Origin: Alphaproteobacteria bacterium
GTDB taxonomy: Bacteria > Pseudomonadota > Alphaproteobacteria > CAAHEQ01 > UBA3637
Direction of reading: 5' to 3'
Assembly (NCBI GenBank): GCA_900772625.1
Contig: CAAHEQ010000016.1
Location: 1 to 11,378, forward strand
Length of the DNA stretch: 11,378 bases
The notes under the pieces are model-generated. The model saw only the letters and a program-made list of their open reading frames with translations, made no database searches and was not told where the DNA came from. Shown here piece after piece: positions 1 through 7,179 of this stretch (its first letter is position 1; every line of letters starts with the position of its first letter). The position numbers were made by a program, and so were the translations under genes.

Positions 1-649
1 AAATTTCGTATTTATCAGCCATAACCGACTTACCGTCTGGACCTGGGACAAAAGTGTGTGTCGGGCTGATGTAGCCAGAAAGCAGAACGCCTTTTTGCAC
101 CGTGTTATAATCGGCGCCCATTTTTTGGCAATAGTCATAAACCGCGTTAAAATATGTCACCTTTAAAGCGCCAAACACGTTGTGGACATATTTTGTAATT
201 TCGGCTTCTACTGATGTCATGACTTGATATTTTTTCGTTGGGAAAATCTCTTTGAGCAAATCCACGTGCGCCGTAAAAACAATGTCTTGATGTTCAAAGT
301 CGCTGATTGAAGTACGCTCTGTTAAAAACTCTGGCATAAAGTAAACTTCTTTGCCCGTTTCTTTTGACAAGCGTTCGGACGTGCCTGGCAAAATAGTCGT
401 ACGAATAAAAATCGGCGTATTGCTTGGCAACTTTTCAATAATGCTTTTGTAAAGCGACATATCTTGCGTGCCGTCTGGCTCAGTCGGTACATGCAGACTC
501 ATAAAAATCACATCGCACGAGGACAAATCATCATTAAATCCTTTGGGAGGATCCGACACCAAAACCTTGTGTGGTGTATTTTTTTCAATCCATGCTTTGA
601 GCGCGCCACCAATGACGCCGCAACCAACGATACCTACTGTTCTTGTCAT
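1..649 (-). CDS. Nucleotide-sugar dehydrogenase, UDP-glucose/GDP-mannose type (3' end cut by window edge)
   Basis: 216 N-terminal residues are present; the gene runs off the window at position 1. Enzymes of this family oxidise a nucleotide-sugar C6 alcohol to the uronic acid with two NAD+, feeding capsule, exopolysaccharide or LPS synthesis in the cytoplasm. Visible features in order: Rossmann loop GCGVIGG (residues 9-15), an acidic D33 suited to NAD+, the strand DVIFMSLHVPTEPDG (46-60), RTTILPGTSERL (83-94), PEFLTERTSISDF (106-118), and the linking helix around K153 and N157 with ALKVTYFNAV (161-170). The catalytic Cys motif GGxCxPKD is not reached. The segment between D33 and DVIFM is only about a dozen residues, far shorter than in ordinary UDP-glucose dehydrogenases, so this is a compact member. 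The start ATG at 647-649 is preceded by AAAGGAAT. It has its own promoter. Family is secure; substrate is not. Confidence 0.85.
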   Translation of the reverse strand, partial: MTRTVGIVGCGVIGGALKAWIEKNTPHKVLVSDPPKGFNDDLSSCDVIFMSLHVPTEPDGTQDMSLYKSIIEKLPSNTPIFIRTTILPGTSERLSKETGKEVYFMPEFLTERTSISDFEHQDIVFTAHVDLLKEIFPTKKYQVMTSVEAEITKYVHNVFGALKVTYFNAVYDYCQKMGADYNTVQKGVLLSGYISPTHTFVPGPDGKSVMADKYEI

Positions 650-677
650 TTTAATTCCTTTCGTAAAAATATGGCTT

Positions 678-706
678 ATTCTAAACACCATAAGCGATGA
701 TGTCAA
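678..706 (-). promoter_or_regulatory. Sigma-70 promoter of the nucleotide-sugar dehydrogenase
   Basis: On the minus strand a perfect -35 TTGACA (701-706) is followed by a 17-bp spacer and TAGAAT (678-683, five of six consensus bases). The dehydrogenase start codon is about 29 bp downstream of the -10 box. A 6-bp inverted repeat (GCTTAT at 674-679, ATAAGC at 690-695) overlaps the -10 box and spacer and might be an operator. Confidence 0.75.
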
Positions 707-766
707 GCAACATTTTTAAGCCATCATAAACACATCTTAAATTTCTTTATTTTTAATGAAGATCTT

Positions 767-1321
767 TTAACGAGGCTTGTAAACTTCCCTGCCTGTTATG
801 ACGTATTCGCGCAAAACTTTTTGCCCCTCTTTTTTTTCAATAGCGCCATAAACCTTAATTCCACGCGCAGCAAAAGCTTCCAACCAATCTGGCTTATAAC
901 CTTCATCAAATTCCGTAATACGTTCGACTTCTCTTGAGGGAACACAGAAAAATACGCGCTCAATTCCCGCCCACATAATTGCACCAGCGCACATCATACA
1001 CGGTTCTGCATTGATGTATATTGTTAAATGGTGCGGCGATAAATTGTATTGATGATAATGCGTATGCGCCACTTTAATCGCATTCACTTCAGCGTGGCTG
1101 AGAGCACATTCATCTTCGATGACACTATTAGACTTTGCAGCAACCAAAACGCCCGCCTGATCATAGATTTCGGCATAAAAAGGTCCTTTGCCAGCCGCTA
1201 TGCCTTGTCGCGTTTTTTCACACACGGCACGCAAAATGTCCCGCGCGTGCGCCAGCTCTTGTTCCTCAAGCGGCGCATTTGCAATAATGCCCTGTTTAGT
1301 TAATTCTTCAATGGATAACAT
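767..1321 (-). CDS. Zinc-dependent nucleoside/base deaminase, cytidine deaminase superfamily (guanine deaminase-like)
   Basis: 184 residues. It should hydrolytically deaminate a base or nucleoside in the cytoplasm (purine or pyrimidine salvage). The superfamily signature is complete: SHAEVNAI supplies the zinc-binding H76 and proton-shuttling E78, and PCMMCAGAIMWAGIERVFF supplies zinc ligands C108 and C111. The FDEGYKPDW stretch after the core (138-146) resembles the acidic segment of guanine deaminases of the GuaD family more than TadA tRNA deaminases. The N-terminal 25 or so residues form an extra lead-in helix, so the protein is longer than the roughly 155 residues usual for GuaD. The start ATG at 1319-1321 has AGGA upstream. 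The gene is isolated, with a terminator upstream separating it from the DUF465 gene and the dehydrogenase promoter downstream. I saw no convincing promoter in 1322-1402. Substrate is inferred only; a generic nucleoside deaminase is equally possible. Confidence 0.85.
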   Translation of the reverse strand: MLSIEELTKQGIIANAPLEEQELAHARDILRAVCEKTRQGIAAGKGPFYAEIYDQAGVLVAAKSNSVIEDECALSHAEVNAIKVAHTHYHQYNLSPHHLTIYINAEPCMMCAGAIMWAGIERVFFCVPSREVERITEFDEGYKPDWLEAFAARGIKVYGAIEKKEGQKVLREYVITGREVYKPR

Positions 1322-1402
1322 TTATCTTGTTCCTACAAATCTCAAATACGCAATTCTATAAAAAGGACTTCACAACAGCTTATTAAATGCAAAAAAAAGC
1401 AT

Positions 1403-1431
1403 AAAAAAAACCCCCTTTCCTCAAGGGGGTT
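1403..1431 (-). terminator. Rho-independent terminator of the DUF465 gene
   Basis: A perfect 9-bp stem (AACCCCCTT at 1409-1417 with AAGGGGGTT at 1423-1431) closes a 5-nt loop. Read on the minus strand, the stem runs straight into eight T residues (1403-1410 as A on the plus strand). It lies 12 bp past the stop codon of the small DUF465 gene. In the plus direction a T-run also occurs, but only after a gap of several bases, so weak bidirectional action is possible. Confidence 0.9.
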
Positions 1432-1443
1432 CTAAAGTTTTTT

Positions 1444-1620
1444 TTACTTGCCCTCTTCAATCGCAGCAATTTCTTCTTTTAATTTCAATTTTTGCTTTTT
1501 CCATTCTTGAATCGCTGCTTCATCAGGAGCTGGACGAGCCATTTCTTCTTCAATCATTACGTCCAAGTTATGGTGCTTGTCTTTCAATGCTTGTAAGTGT
1601 TTTTCTTGTTTATCTGTCAT
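1444..1620 (-). CDS. Small DUF465 (YdcH-like) protein
   Basis: A 58-residue gene, short and very charged. It begins MTDKQEKHLQALKDKHHNLD and ends LKEEIAAIEEGK. The layout is that of the DUF465/YdcH family: an N-terminal helix with a K-H-x-x-L-D pattern (15-20), a short turn with prolines (30-32), and a second Lys/Glu-rich helix (35-56), which together form a helical hairpin or coiled coil. The molecular role of the family is not established, although it is widespread in proteobacteria. The start ATG at 1618-1620 has a good Shine-Dalgarno, AGGGAAG, about 5 bases upstream. It is a complete single-gene transcription unit with a near-consensus promoter (1651-1679) and a strong terminator (1403-1431), which supports real expression. 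Family assignment rests on pattern recognition. Confidence 0.85.
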   Translation of the reverse strand: MTDKQEKHLQALKDKHHNLDVMIEEEMARPAPDEAAIQEWKKQKLKLKEEIAAIEEGK

Positions 1621-1650
1621 TTTTCTTCCCTTTCGTTAATACCATAGTAT

Positions 1651-1679
1651 ATTATAGTTTCTTTTTTTACTTTGCGCAA
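1651..1679 (-). promoter_or_regulatory. Sigma-70 promoter of the DUF465 gene
   Basis: On the minus strand TTGCGC (1674-1679) and a perfect TATAAT (1651-1656) are separated by exactly 17 bp of A-rich spacer. The predicted transcription start lies near 1644, giving a leader of about 24 nt before the ATG at 1620. It sits in the gap after the phosphofructokinase gene, so the small gene need not depend on read-through. Confidence 0.75.
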
Positions 1680-1706
1680 CTGTTTTGATAAAAAAAGTTT
1701 TATCCT

Positions 1707-2804
1707 TTATTCACCGATGTACATACCCAAGCCTCTGGCTACGTGTACCATATCACCATTTGGATCAACAGGCGTATTAGCAATTTTCAAAACATCCTCG
1801 AGCAACATATCGGAAATCTCGCCCTCGCGCGAAACAACCACGCGGTTCGTCAACCCTTGTTCAAGCAAATCAATCGCGTGCACTGCAAAGGACGCCGCCA
1901 AAATACGGTCCTGCGCCACAGGTTCGCCACCCCGTTGAATATGTCCCAAAATCGTTGAGCGCACGCTAAACTTTTCAGGTTCGGCAGAAAGTCTTTCCAC
2001 AAAGTAATTCGACACGCCACCATAAGTGCGACCATTTAGCGAATAAGCGTGCTTGCCTTCAGGAGTCTTCACGCCCTCGGCCACAACCATCAAAGCATGT
2101 GTACGACCACTTTGACGCAAGGCGCGCAGTTTTTCGACAACACCTTCGTATGTATACGGCACTTCTGGAATCAAGCAAATGTCAGCCATACCTGCAATAG
2201 CACCTTCCAAAGCCAAGTGCCCTGCGCCACGGCCCATAACTTCCAAAATCATCACGCGTTCGTGCGAATTAGCCGTTGTATCCAACTTATCCAACGCGTC
2301 CATCACAATGTCGCGAGCCGTAGCAAAACCAATCGCCTCATCTGTTGCAGGCGCATCGTTATCAATTGTTTTTGGAATGCCGACCATACGCACACCTGTT
2401 TGTTGACAATATTTGCTGACAATAGCCATACTGCCATCACCGCCAATCACAACTAAAGCGTCTAAGCCCAGCTCTTTAACGCCGTCGCTGAAACGTTCCA
2501 AAATCTGTTCGTTTGTCAAATGTTCGATTGTACCGTCTGCACGCTTTAAAACGTTCGGATTGCCCGAATTGTTTGTACCGAGCATTGTTCCACCCAATCT
2601 GGCAAACGGGAAATCGAATTCGTGCATCGTCAGTTTTTGATAGCGCATCGGGCGCACAATCAATCCATCCGTAGCATTTTCAATGCCGTACACTTCCCAA
2701 CCTTTAGAAAGCGCAGCATACGTCACCGCCCAAATAGCCGTATTCAATCCCGAACAATCTCCACCGCTTGTCAGGACACCGATTCTTTTAATTGCTTGTT
2801 CCAT
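1707..2804 (-). CDS. 6-phosphofructokinase (probably ATP-dependent, group III-like)
   Basis: 365 residues. It phosphorylates fructose 6-phosphate to fructose 1,6-bisphosphate in glycolysis. Motifs in order: nucleotide loop GVLTSGGDCSGLN (9-21), GGDGS (121-125), PKTIDND (144-150, with catalytic base D148), MGRGAGHLAL (190-199) and substrate-binding GHIQRGGEP (287-295). The residue matching E. coli Gly104 is Gly (G124), which leaves room for ATP. The one matching E. coli Gly124 is Lys (K145), the residue usual in pyrophosphate-dependent enzymes. In described group III enzymes this Gly+Lys pair goes with ATP use; the donor here is inferred. At 365 residues it is longer than the 320 of E. coli PfkA. 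The ATG at 2802-2804 follows AGAGGAAA. It lies 79 bp after topA with its own candidate promoter, so it is probably not part of the topA operon. Confidence 0.93.
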   Translation of the reverse strand: MEQAIKRIGVLTSGGDCSGLNTAIWAVTYAALSKGWEVYGIENATDGLIVRPMRYQKLTMHEFDFPFARLGGTMLGTNNSGNPNVLKRADGTIEHLTNEQILERFSDGVKELGLDALVVIGGDGSMAIVSKYCQQTGVRMVGIPKTIDNDAPATDEAIGFATARDIVMDALDKLDTTANSHERVMILEVMGRGAGHLALEGAIAGMADICLIPEVPYTYEGVVEKLRALRQSGRTHALMVVAEGVKTPEGKHAYSLNGRTYGGVSNYFVERLSAEPEKFSVRSTILGHIQRGGEPVAQDRILAASFAVHAIDLLEQGLTNRVVVSREGEISDMLLEDVLKIANTPVDPNGDMVHVARGLGMYIGE

Positions 2805-2838
2805 ATTTTTCCTCTTTTGCTTTAAATAAATTACCGCA

Positions 2839-2867
2839 TTTATAGCTTGTTTTTTTCTTTTTGGCTA
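2839..2867 (-). promoter_or_regulatory. Candidate promoter of the phosphofructokinase gene
   Basis: On the minus strand TAGCCA (2862-2867, four of six consensus bases) and TATAAA (2839-2844, five of six) are spaced by 17 bp of A-rich sequence. It lies between the topA stop and the phosphofructokinase start. No GC-rich terminator for topA is visible in this gap, so read-through may also contribute. Confidence 0.4.
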
Positions 2868-2883
2868 GTAAAAAATGCATAAT

Positions 2884-5373
2884 TTATTTTTTATTTTTTT
2901 CTTTAATTAAATCAACGGCTTGCGCCAAACTTGGTTTAGTCTCTACACTTTTGAGTTCTTTTGGCAACGCAATATTGAGCTTGTTCCATTTCAAGTACGG
3001 GCCATATCTGCCCACAATCCACAACACAGGCGCGCCCTCATAGTCACCCAAGCTGAGCCCCTCATCCTTTGATTTAGCCTTTTCTTTGGCGTTTTCAAGC
3101 AACACCAGCGCGCGCGCCAAATCAACCGTCAGCACATTATCACTGGCCGTCAAGGATTGGAAAGTCTTGCCACACTTGATGTAAGGACCATAGCGTCCAA
3201 TGGAGGCCTCTATCGCCTCGCCTGTTGTCGGGTGCGAGCCCAACTGACGCGGCAAGGAAAGTAAGTTTTGTGCTTGCTCTAAATCCAGCGAATCGATGGA
3301 CATATTTTTTGGCACCGAAATGCGCTTTGCGTCTTTGCCCTCACCTTGTTGGACGTACCAACCATAGGGGCCTTTTTTTGCAATCACGTCACCGCCCGTT
3401 TTGTCTTGGCCTAAAACTTTGGTCGTTTCTTCCATTTGCACTTTGTCCAAATCACCCTCTTCGGCATCTTCGATTGCATTCGAAAATTGACGCGTATACT
3501 TGCACTCTGGATAATTCGAGCAGCCTATAAATGCGCCATAACGTCCAACTTTCAGCGACAGAGTGCCTTTCTTGCATTCAGGGCATACACGGCTTTCTGG
3601 GGTTGGGAACAAATGTTGCTCCAACGCCGCATCGACTTTTTGCAAAACCTCGCTTGTGCGATAAGGCGATACTTCTTGCACCGTGGCGTTAAAGCCCTTC
3701 CAGAAATCTGTCAGCACTTTTTTCCATTCAGCCTCACCCGATGTAATGTCATCAAGCAAACTTTCCAGCTTTGCCGTAAAGTCATATTGCACATATTGAT
3801 TAAAATAATTTTCCAAAAATGCCGTCACCACGCGGCCGCGATCTTCTGGCACAAACTTCTTTTTGTTCAGCACGACATAGTCGCGATCTTGCAACACCGA
3901 CAAGATAGTCGCGTAAGTAGACGGACGCCCAATGCCTAGCTCTTCCATTTTCTTAACCAAGCTGGCTTCGGAATAACGCGGAGGTGGTTCTGTGAAATGT
4001 TGCTCGGTTAAAACGTCTTCAAGCGTCAGCGCTTCGCCCGTTTGCATCAAAGGCAACAAGCCACCGTCTTCTTCTTTTTCGTCATCCACGTCTTCTTTAT
4101 AAACTTTGATAAAGCCCGCAAAAGCAATCGTTTGACCCGTCGCGTGCAGAATCAAAGACTTGTCTTGATTTGGCATATCGACTGCCACTTTGTCCAACAA
4201 AGCACATGCCATTTGGCAGGCCAATGCGCGCTTCCAAACAAGCTCGTACAAACGCAAGTGGTCTTTGTCCAAAAAGGCCGCGACTTGATCGGGTGTACGG
4301 TTGATGTTGGTGGGGCGAATAGCCTCGTGCGCTTCTTGTGCGTTTTTGACTTTGTTTTTATAAATGCGCGGTGCGTCAGGTAAATAATTTTTGCCATACT
4401 CTTTTTCGATGAACTCACGCATAGCGGCCACGGCTTCATGCGCCAACGCAACACCGTCCGTACGCATATATGTAATTAAACCGACTCGCTCGCCATTAAT
4501 CTCAACGCCTTCGTAAAGCTCTTGCGCGATACGCATCGTTTTTTTGGCTGGAAAGCCCAGCTTTCGAGACGCTTCTTGTTGCAAAGTAGAAGTCGTAAAC
4601 GCAGGTGCAGGATTGCGCTTAGCTTGTTTTTTTTCAATCTCGCCTACGGTAAACGAGCTTGCCTGTACGCGCTTTTTCATCGCTTCTGCCGTGCCCGCAT
4701 CGCCCAGCGCGAACTTATCCAACTTCTTGCCGTCAGCATACGTCAGTGTAGCTTTAAACACTTCACCTGCTTGTGTGCCCATTTGGCTTGTCAGCGTCCA
4801 ATACTCTTGTGGCTTAAAAGCTTCGATTTCGCTTTCACGCTCGCACACAAGACGCAGCGCAACCGATTGCACACGGCCTGCGGATTTGCTGCCTGGCAAC
4901 TTACGCCACAGCACAGGCGACAAGGTAAAGCCCACCAAATAATCCAGTGCACGACGCGCAAGGTATGCGTGCACAAGGTTGATGTCTATTTCACGCGGAT
5001 TTTTCATTGCCTCTGTCACGGCGGACTTAGTGATTTCATTAAATACAACGCGGTGATACGGCACATTTAATTTTTTGCGGCGGGTCAGCTCTTGCACAAT
5101 GTGCCACGCTATTGCTTCTCCCTCTCTATCAGGGTCGGACGCGAGATAAACTTCGTCAGCCCTTTGCAAAGCACTGATAATATCTTTGACATGCTTTTCG
5201 TTTCTGGAATCAACCGCCCAACTCATTTCAAAGTCTTTGTCAGGCAACACCGAACCGTCCTTTGCGGGCAAGTCGCGGATGTGACCGAAACTGGCAATGA
5301 CTTGATAATCTTTGCCCAAATATTTGTTAATTGTTTTTGCCTTAGCTGGAGATTCTACGATAACGAGTTTCAT
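2884..5373 (-). CDS. topA: DNA topoisomerase I (type IA)
   Basis: 829 residues. It relaxes negative supercoils by transient single-strand breakage, with a 5'-phosphotyrosine link. The N-terminal TOPRIM domain begins LVIVESPAKAKTINKYLG, with E7 and the metal triad D80-P-D82-R-E84. The core carries KLPGSKSAGRVQSVALRLV (158-176) and the active-site tyrosine Y302 in TYMRTDGV, followed by YSEASLVKKMEELGIGRPSTYA (467-488). After the core comes one four-cysteine zinc finger (C597, C600, C618, C624) and then three glycine/tyrosine-rich C-terminal repeats centred on KGPYGWYV, GRYGPYIKCG and GRYGPYLKWN, ending in a lysine-rich tail. It is the last gene of the proS operon: the start ATG at 5371-5373 lies 13 bp after the dprA stop, and that gap supplies the Shine-Dalgarno AAGGTGA. 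Nothing in the enzyme appears damaged. Confidence 0.98.
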   Translation of the reverse strand: MKLVIVESPAKAKTINKYLGKDYQVIASFGHIRDLPAKDGSVLPDKDFEMSWAVDSRNEKHVKDIISALQRADEVYLASDPDREGEAIAWHIVQELTRRKKLNVPYHRVVFNEITKSAVTEAMKNPREIDINLVHAYLARRALDYLVGFTLSPVLWRKLPGSKSAGRVQSVALRLVCERESEIEAFKPQEYWTLTSQMGTQAGEVFKATLTYADGKKLDKFALGDAGTAEAMKKRVQASSFTVGEIEKKQAKRNPAPAFTTSTLQQEASRKLGFPAKKTMRIAQELYEGVEINGERVGLITYMRTDGVALAHEAVAAMREFIEKEYGKNYLPDAPRIYKNKVKNAQEAHEAIRPTNINRTPDQVAAFLDKDHLRLYELVWKRALACQMACALLDKVAVDMPNQDKSLILHATGQTIAFAGFIKVYKEDVDDEKEEDGGLLPLMQTGEALTLEDVLTEQHFTEPPPRYSEASLVKKMEELGIGRPSTYATILSVLQDRDYVVLNKKKFVPEDRGRVVTAFLENYFNQYVQYDFTAKLESLLDDITSGEAEWKKVLTDFWKGFNATVQEVSPYRTSEVLQKVDAALEQHLFPTPESRVCPECKKGTLSLKVGRYGAFIGCSNYPECKYTRQFSNAIEDAEEGDLDKVQMEETTKVLGQDKTGGDVIAKKGPYGWYVQQGEGKDAKRISVPKNMSIDSLDLEQAQNLLSLPRQLGSHPTTGEAIEASIGRYGPYIKCGKTFQSLTASDNVLTVDLARALVLLENAKEKAKSKDEGLSLGDYEGAPVLWIVGRYGPYLKWNKLNIALPKELKSVETKPSLAQAVDLIKEKNKK

Positions 5374-5386
5374 TTATTCACCTTAA

Positions 5387-6565
5387 TCAATCTTCTAAAC
5401 TTTCCTCTTGCTTTGTTGGCGTCATGGCAAGCGCGCCTTTTAAAGAAACTGCGCCCGTTGCATGGCGTTCCAACTTGCCAGCAAGTTCTAATTCCAACAA
5501 AATAACACTGACAATCGTGCTTGGCAAGCCCAAATCTGCAATTAAGCTTTCTTCCAAAACGGGTTCGGGCGACAGCGCCGAAAAAACGAGCGGTCTTGCC
5601 TCGTCCACCGCGTCCATAGGCGGCAAGCGGAAAATCGACACTTCCTCGACTGTTTCGTGCAAATCCAGCTGCTCTGCTTGTACTGAACTCAAAGCCCGCG
5701 CAATATCCTGCACCGATTGGATTATCTGCGCTCCCGATTGAATCAAGCGATTCGGCTCATAGCTGCGCTCGTCAAGTGGCGAACCTGGGACAGCCATCAA
5801 AAGACGCCCCAACTCTTTTGCGTACTCGGCCGTAATCAGCGAGCCCGACTTGCTCTTTGCCTCGACCACAAGCGTGCCTTGCGCCAGCCCTGCAATAATG
5901 CGATTACGGCGCGGAAAATGCTTTGCATTCGGCTTTGAGCCAAGCGCGAATTCAGACACCACAGCCCCCCGCTCAATAATCTGCTCATAAAGCTTTTTGT
6001 GCTCTTCGGGATAGACCACATCCACGCCCGAGCCCAACACAGCCACCGTTCCTGCACTTTGTGAAGTTGTGCAAGCCAAAGCGCCCTCGTGCGCAGCGCC
6101 GTCAATGCCCAGCGCCATACCAGAAACAACGCTGATCCCACGCTCGACACAACCAAAGGCCAGCTGGCGCGTTATGTTGCGACCATTAAAGGACGCATTG
6201 CGCGAACCCACGAAAGCAACCGCTTCGGATTTAAATAAACTTGTATGCCCCAGCACGCTGAGGACTGGAGGTGGATTTTTAATCTCTCCAAGCAAATGAG
6301 GATAGTTGGCTTCACACGAAAACAACATCTGACCGCCCAGCTTTTCCAAGCGTTCCATTTCTTGCTCGGCAGCCGCTTCGGGACAAATGTTAATGACTTT
6401 TTTGACGCCTGCGCGTCCAATGAATTCAGGCAATGCCTTCAGCGCATCAGAGGGCTTTTCATAAAAGCGCATCAAGCTTTCCATCGTGGCGGGCCCGATG
6501 TTTTCGCTTCTGATCAAGCGCAACCACGCTATTTTTTCGCTTGAAGACAGTTGCCTTTTTTTCAT
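5387..6565 (-). CDS. dprA: DNA-processing protein DprA
   Basis: 392 residues. DprA protects incoming single-stranded DNA and loads RecA during natural transformation; many non-transformable bacteria also keep it. An N-terminal helix-hairpin-helix-like region (about 10-55, with ENIGPATMESLMRFY) precedes the Rossmann-type domain: VGSRNASFNGRN (119-130), VVSGMALGIDGAAHEGAL (146-163), AVLGSGVDVVYPEEH (175-189), the DNA-binding stretch FPRRNRIIAGL (217-227) and SGSLITAEYAKELGR (240-254). Residues about 325-375 resemble the C-terminal winged-helix domain found in alphaproteobacterial DprA. The start ATG overlaps the plsY stop by one base (TAATG). The Shine-Dalgarno is poor, so translational coupling to plsY is likely. 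It ends in TGA, showing that TGA is a stop here. No other competence gene lies in the window. Confidence 0.96.
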   Translation of the reverse strand: MKKRQLSSSEKIAWLRLIRSENIGPATMESLMRFYEKPSDALKALPEFIGRAGVKKVINICPEAAAEQEMERLEKLGGQMLFSCEANYPHLLGEIKNPPPVLSVLGHTSLFKSEAVAFVGSRNASFNGRNITRQLAFGCVERGISVVSGMALGIDGAAHEGALACTTSQSAGTVAVLGSGVDVVYPEEHKKLYEQIIERGAVVSEFALGSKPNAKHFPRRNRIIAGLAQGTLVVEAKSKSGSLITAEYAKELGRLLMAVPGSPLDERSYEPNRLIQSGAQIIQSVQDIARALSSVQAEQLDLHETVEEVSIFRLPPMDAVDEARPLVFSALSPEPVLEESLIADLGLPSTIVSVILLELELAGKLERHATGAVSLKGALAMTPTKQEESLED

Positions 6566-7173
6566 TACTTGACTTTCTTTTTAAAGTTGATTTTTGTTTC
6601 TTGTCCGTTAATCAGCCGTTCGATATTAGCTCGGTGCCTGATCATCGACAACAAGGCCAAAAATGCGAAAGCCAACACATACGGATAAGCCGCCGTCCCA
6701 CCAAAAGCATAAGCGTAAAATGGTGCAAACGTCAAAGCTGTTAACGCCGACAAGGACGAGTATTTAAACAACAGCGCCATCACAACCCACGTTAAGCACG
6801 CAAGCACGCCTACAACGGGATAGGTTGCCAGCATCATACCGAGTGTGGAGGCCACGCCTTTGCCGCCTTTAAAATTCAGCCAAATGGGAAAGTTGTGACC
6901 CAAAACGCCGCCCAAACCTGCAACCAAGCCAACGCTGGCAGATCCAAACAGATATGTCGCCAATAACGCTGCAAAGCCCGCTTTGCCCGCATCCAAAATC
7001 AACGTGAGCAAAGTTAAGTCTTTACGCTTTGTGACGCGCAAAACATTGGTTGTGCCTATATTGCCTGAGCCAGATTTGCGAATATCGCCATAGCCTGCCA
7101 AATAACACAGGACTAAACCGAACGGCACCGATCCCAAAAAATAACCAAATAAAAGACTGATTAAATAAGACAT
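6565..7173 (-). CDS. plsY: Glycerol-3-phosphate acyltransferase PlsY
   Basis: 202-residue inner-membrane protein that transfers an acyl group from acyl-phosphate to sn-glycerol-3-phosphate, giving lysophosphatidate, the first step of phospholipid synthesis. The three family motifs are intact: GSVPFGL near the N-terminus (14-20), GSGNIGTTNVLR (35-46), and GHNFPIWLNFKGGKGVAST (92-110), which holds the glycine/lysine phosphate-binding loop. Hydrophobic segments near 3-25, 52-75, 78-98, 112-135 and 160-178 fit the five-helix fold. The C-terminal IRHRANIERLINGQE is the usual ending before a lysine-rich tail. The start lies 6 bp after the proS stop. The only purine-rich ribosome site is GAAAGAAAG inside the end of proS, so coupled translation is likely. 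Confidence 0.97.
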   Translation of the reverse strand: MSYLISLLFGYFLGSVPFGLVLCYLAGYGDIRKSGSGNIGTTNVLRVTKRKDLTLLTLILDAGKAGFAALLATYLFGSASVGLVAGLGGVLGHNFPIWLNFKGGKGVASTLGMMLATYPVVGVLACLTWVVMALLFKYSSLSALTALTFAPFYAYAFGGTAAYPYVLAFAFLALLSMIRHRANIERLINGQETKINFKKKVK

Positions 7174-7179
7174 TTTATT

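Noticed and set aside
464..719. Two overlapping plus-strand frames opposite the dehydrogenase
   Set aside because: They are antisense to the clearly coding Rossmann domain on the minus strand, overlap each other, and have no ribosome site or recognisable motif.
1680..1706. Hairpin GATAAAA/TTTTATC just after the phosphofructokinase stop
   Set aside because: The 7-bp stem is almost entirely A-T and is followed on the minus strand by A residues, not a T-run, so it does not qualify as a terminator.
4522..5070. Plus-strand open frame of 182 codons within topA (and others at 3436-3939 and 4042-4383)
   Set aside because: They lie wholly antisense to conserved TopA domains, show no recognisable motif, and read as His/Cys/Arg-rich shadow sequence.
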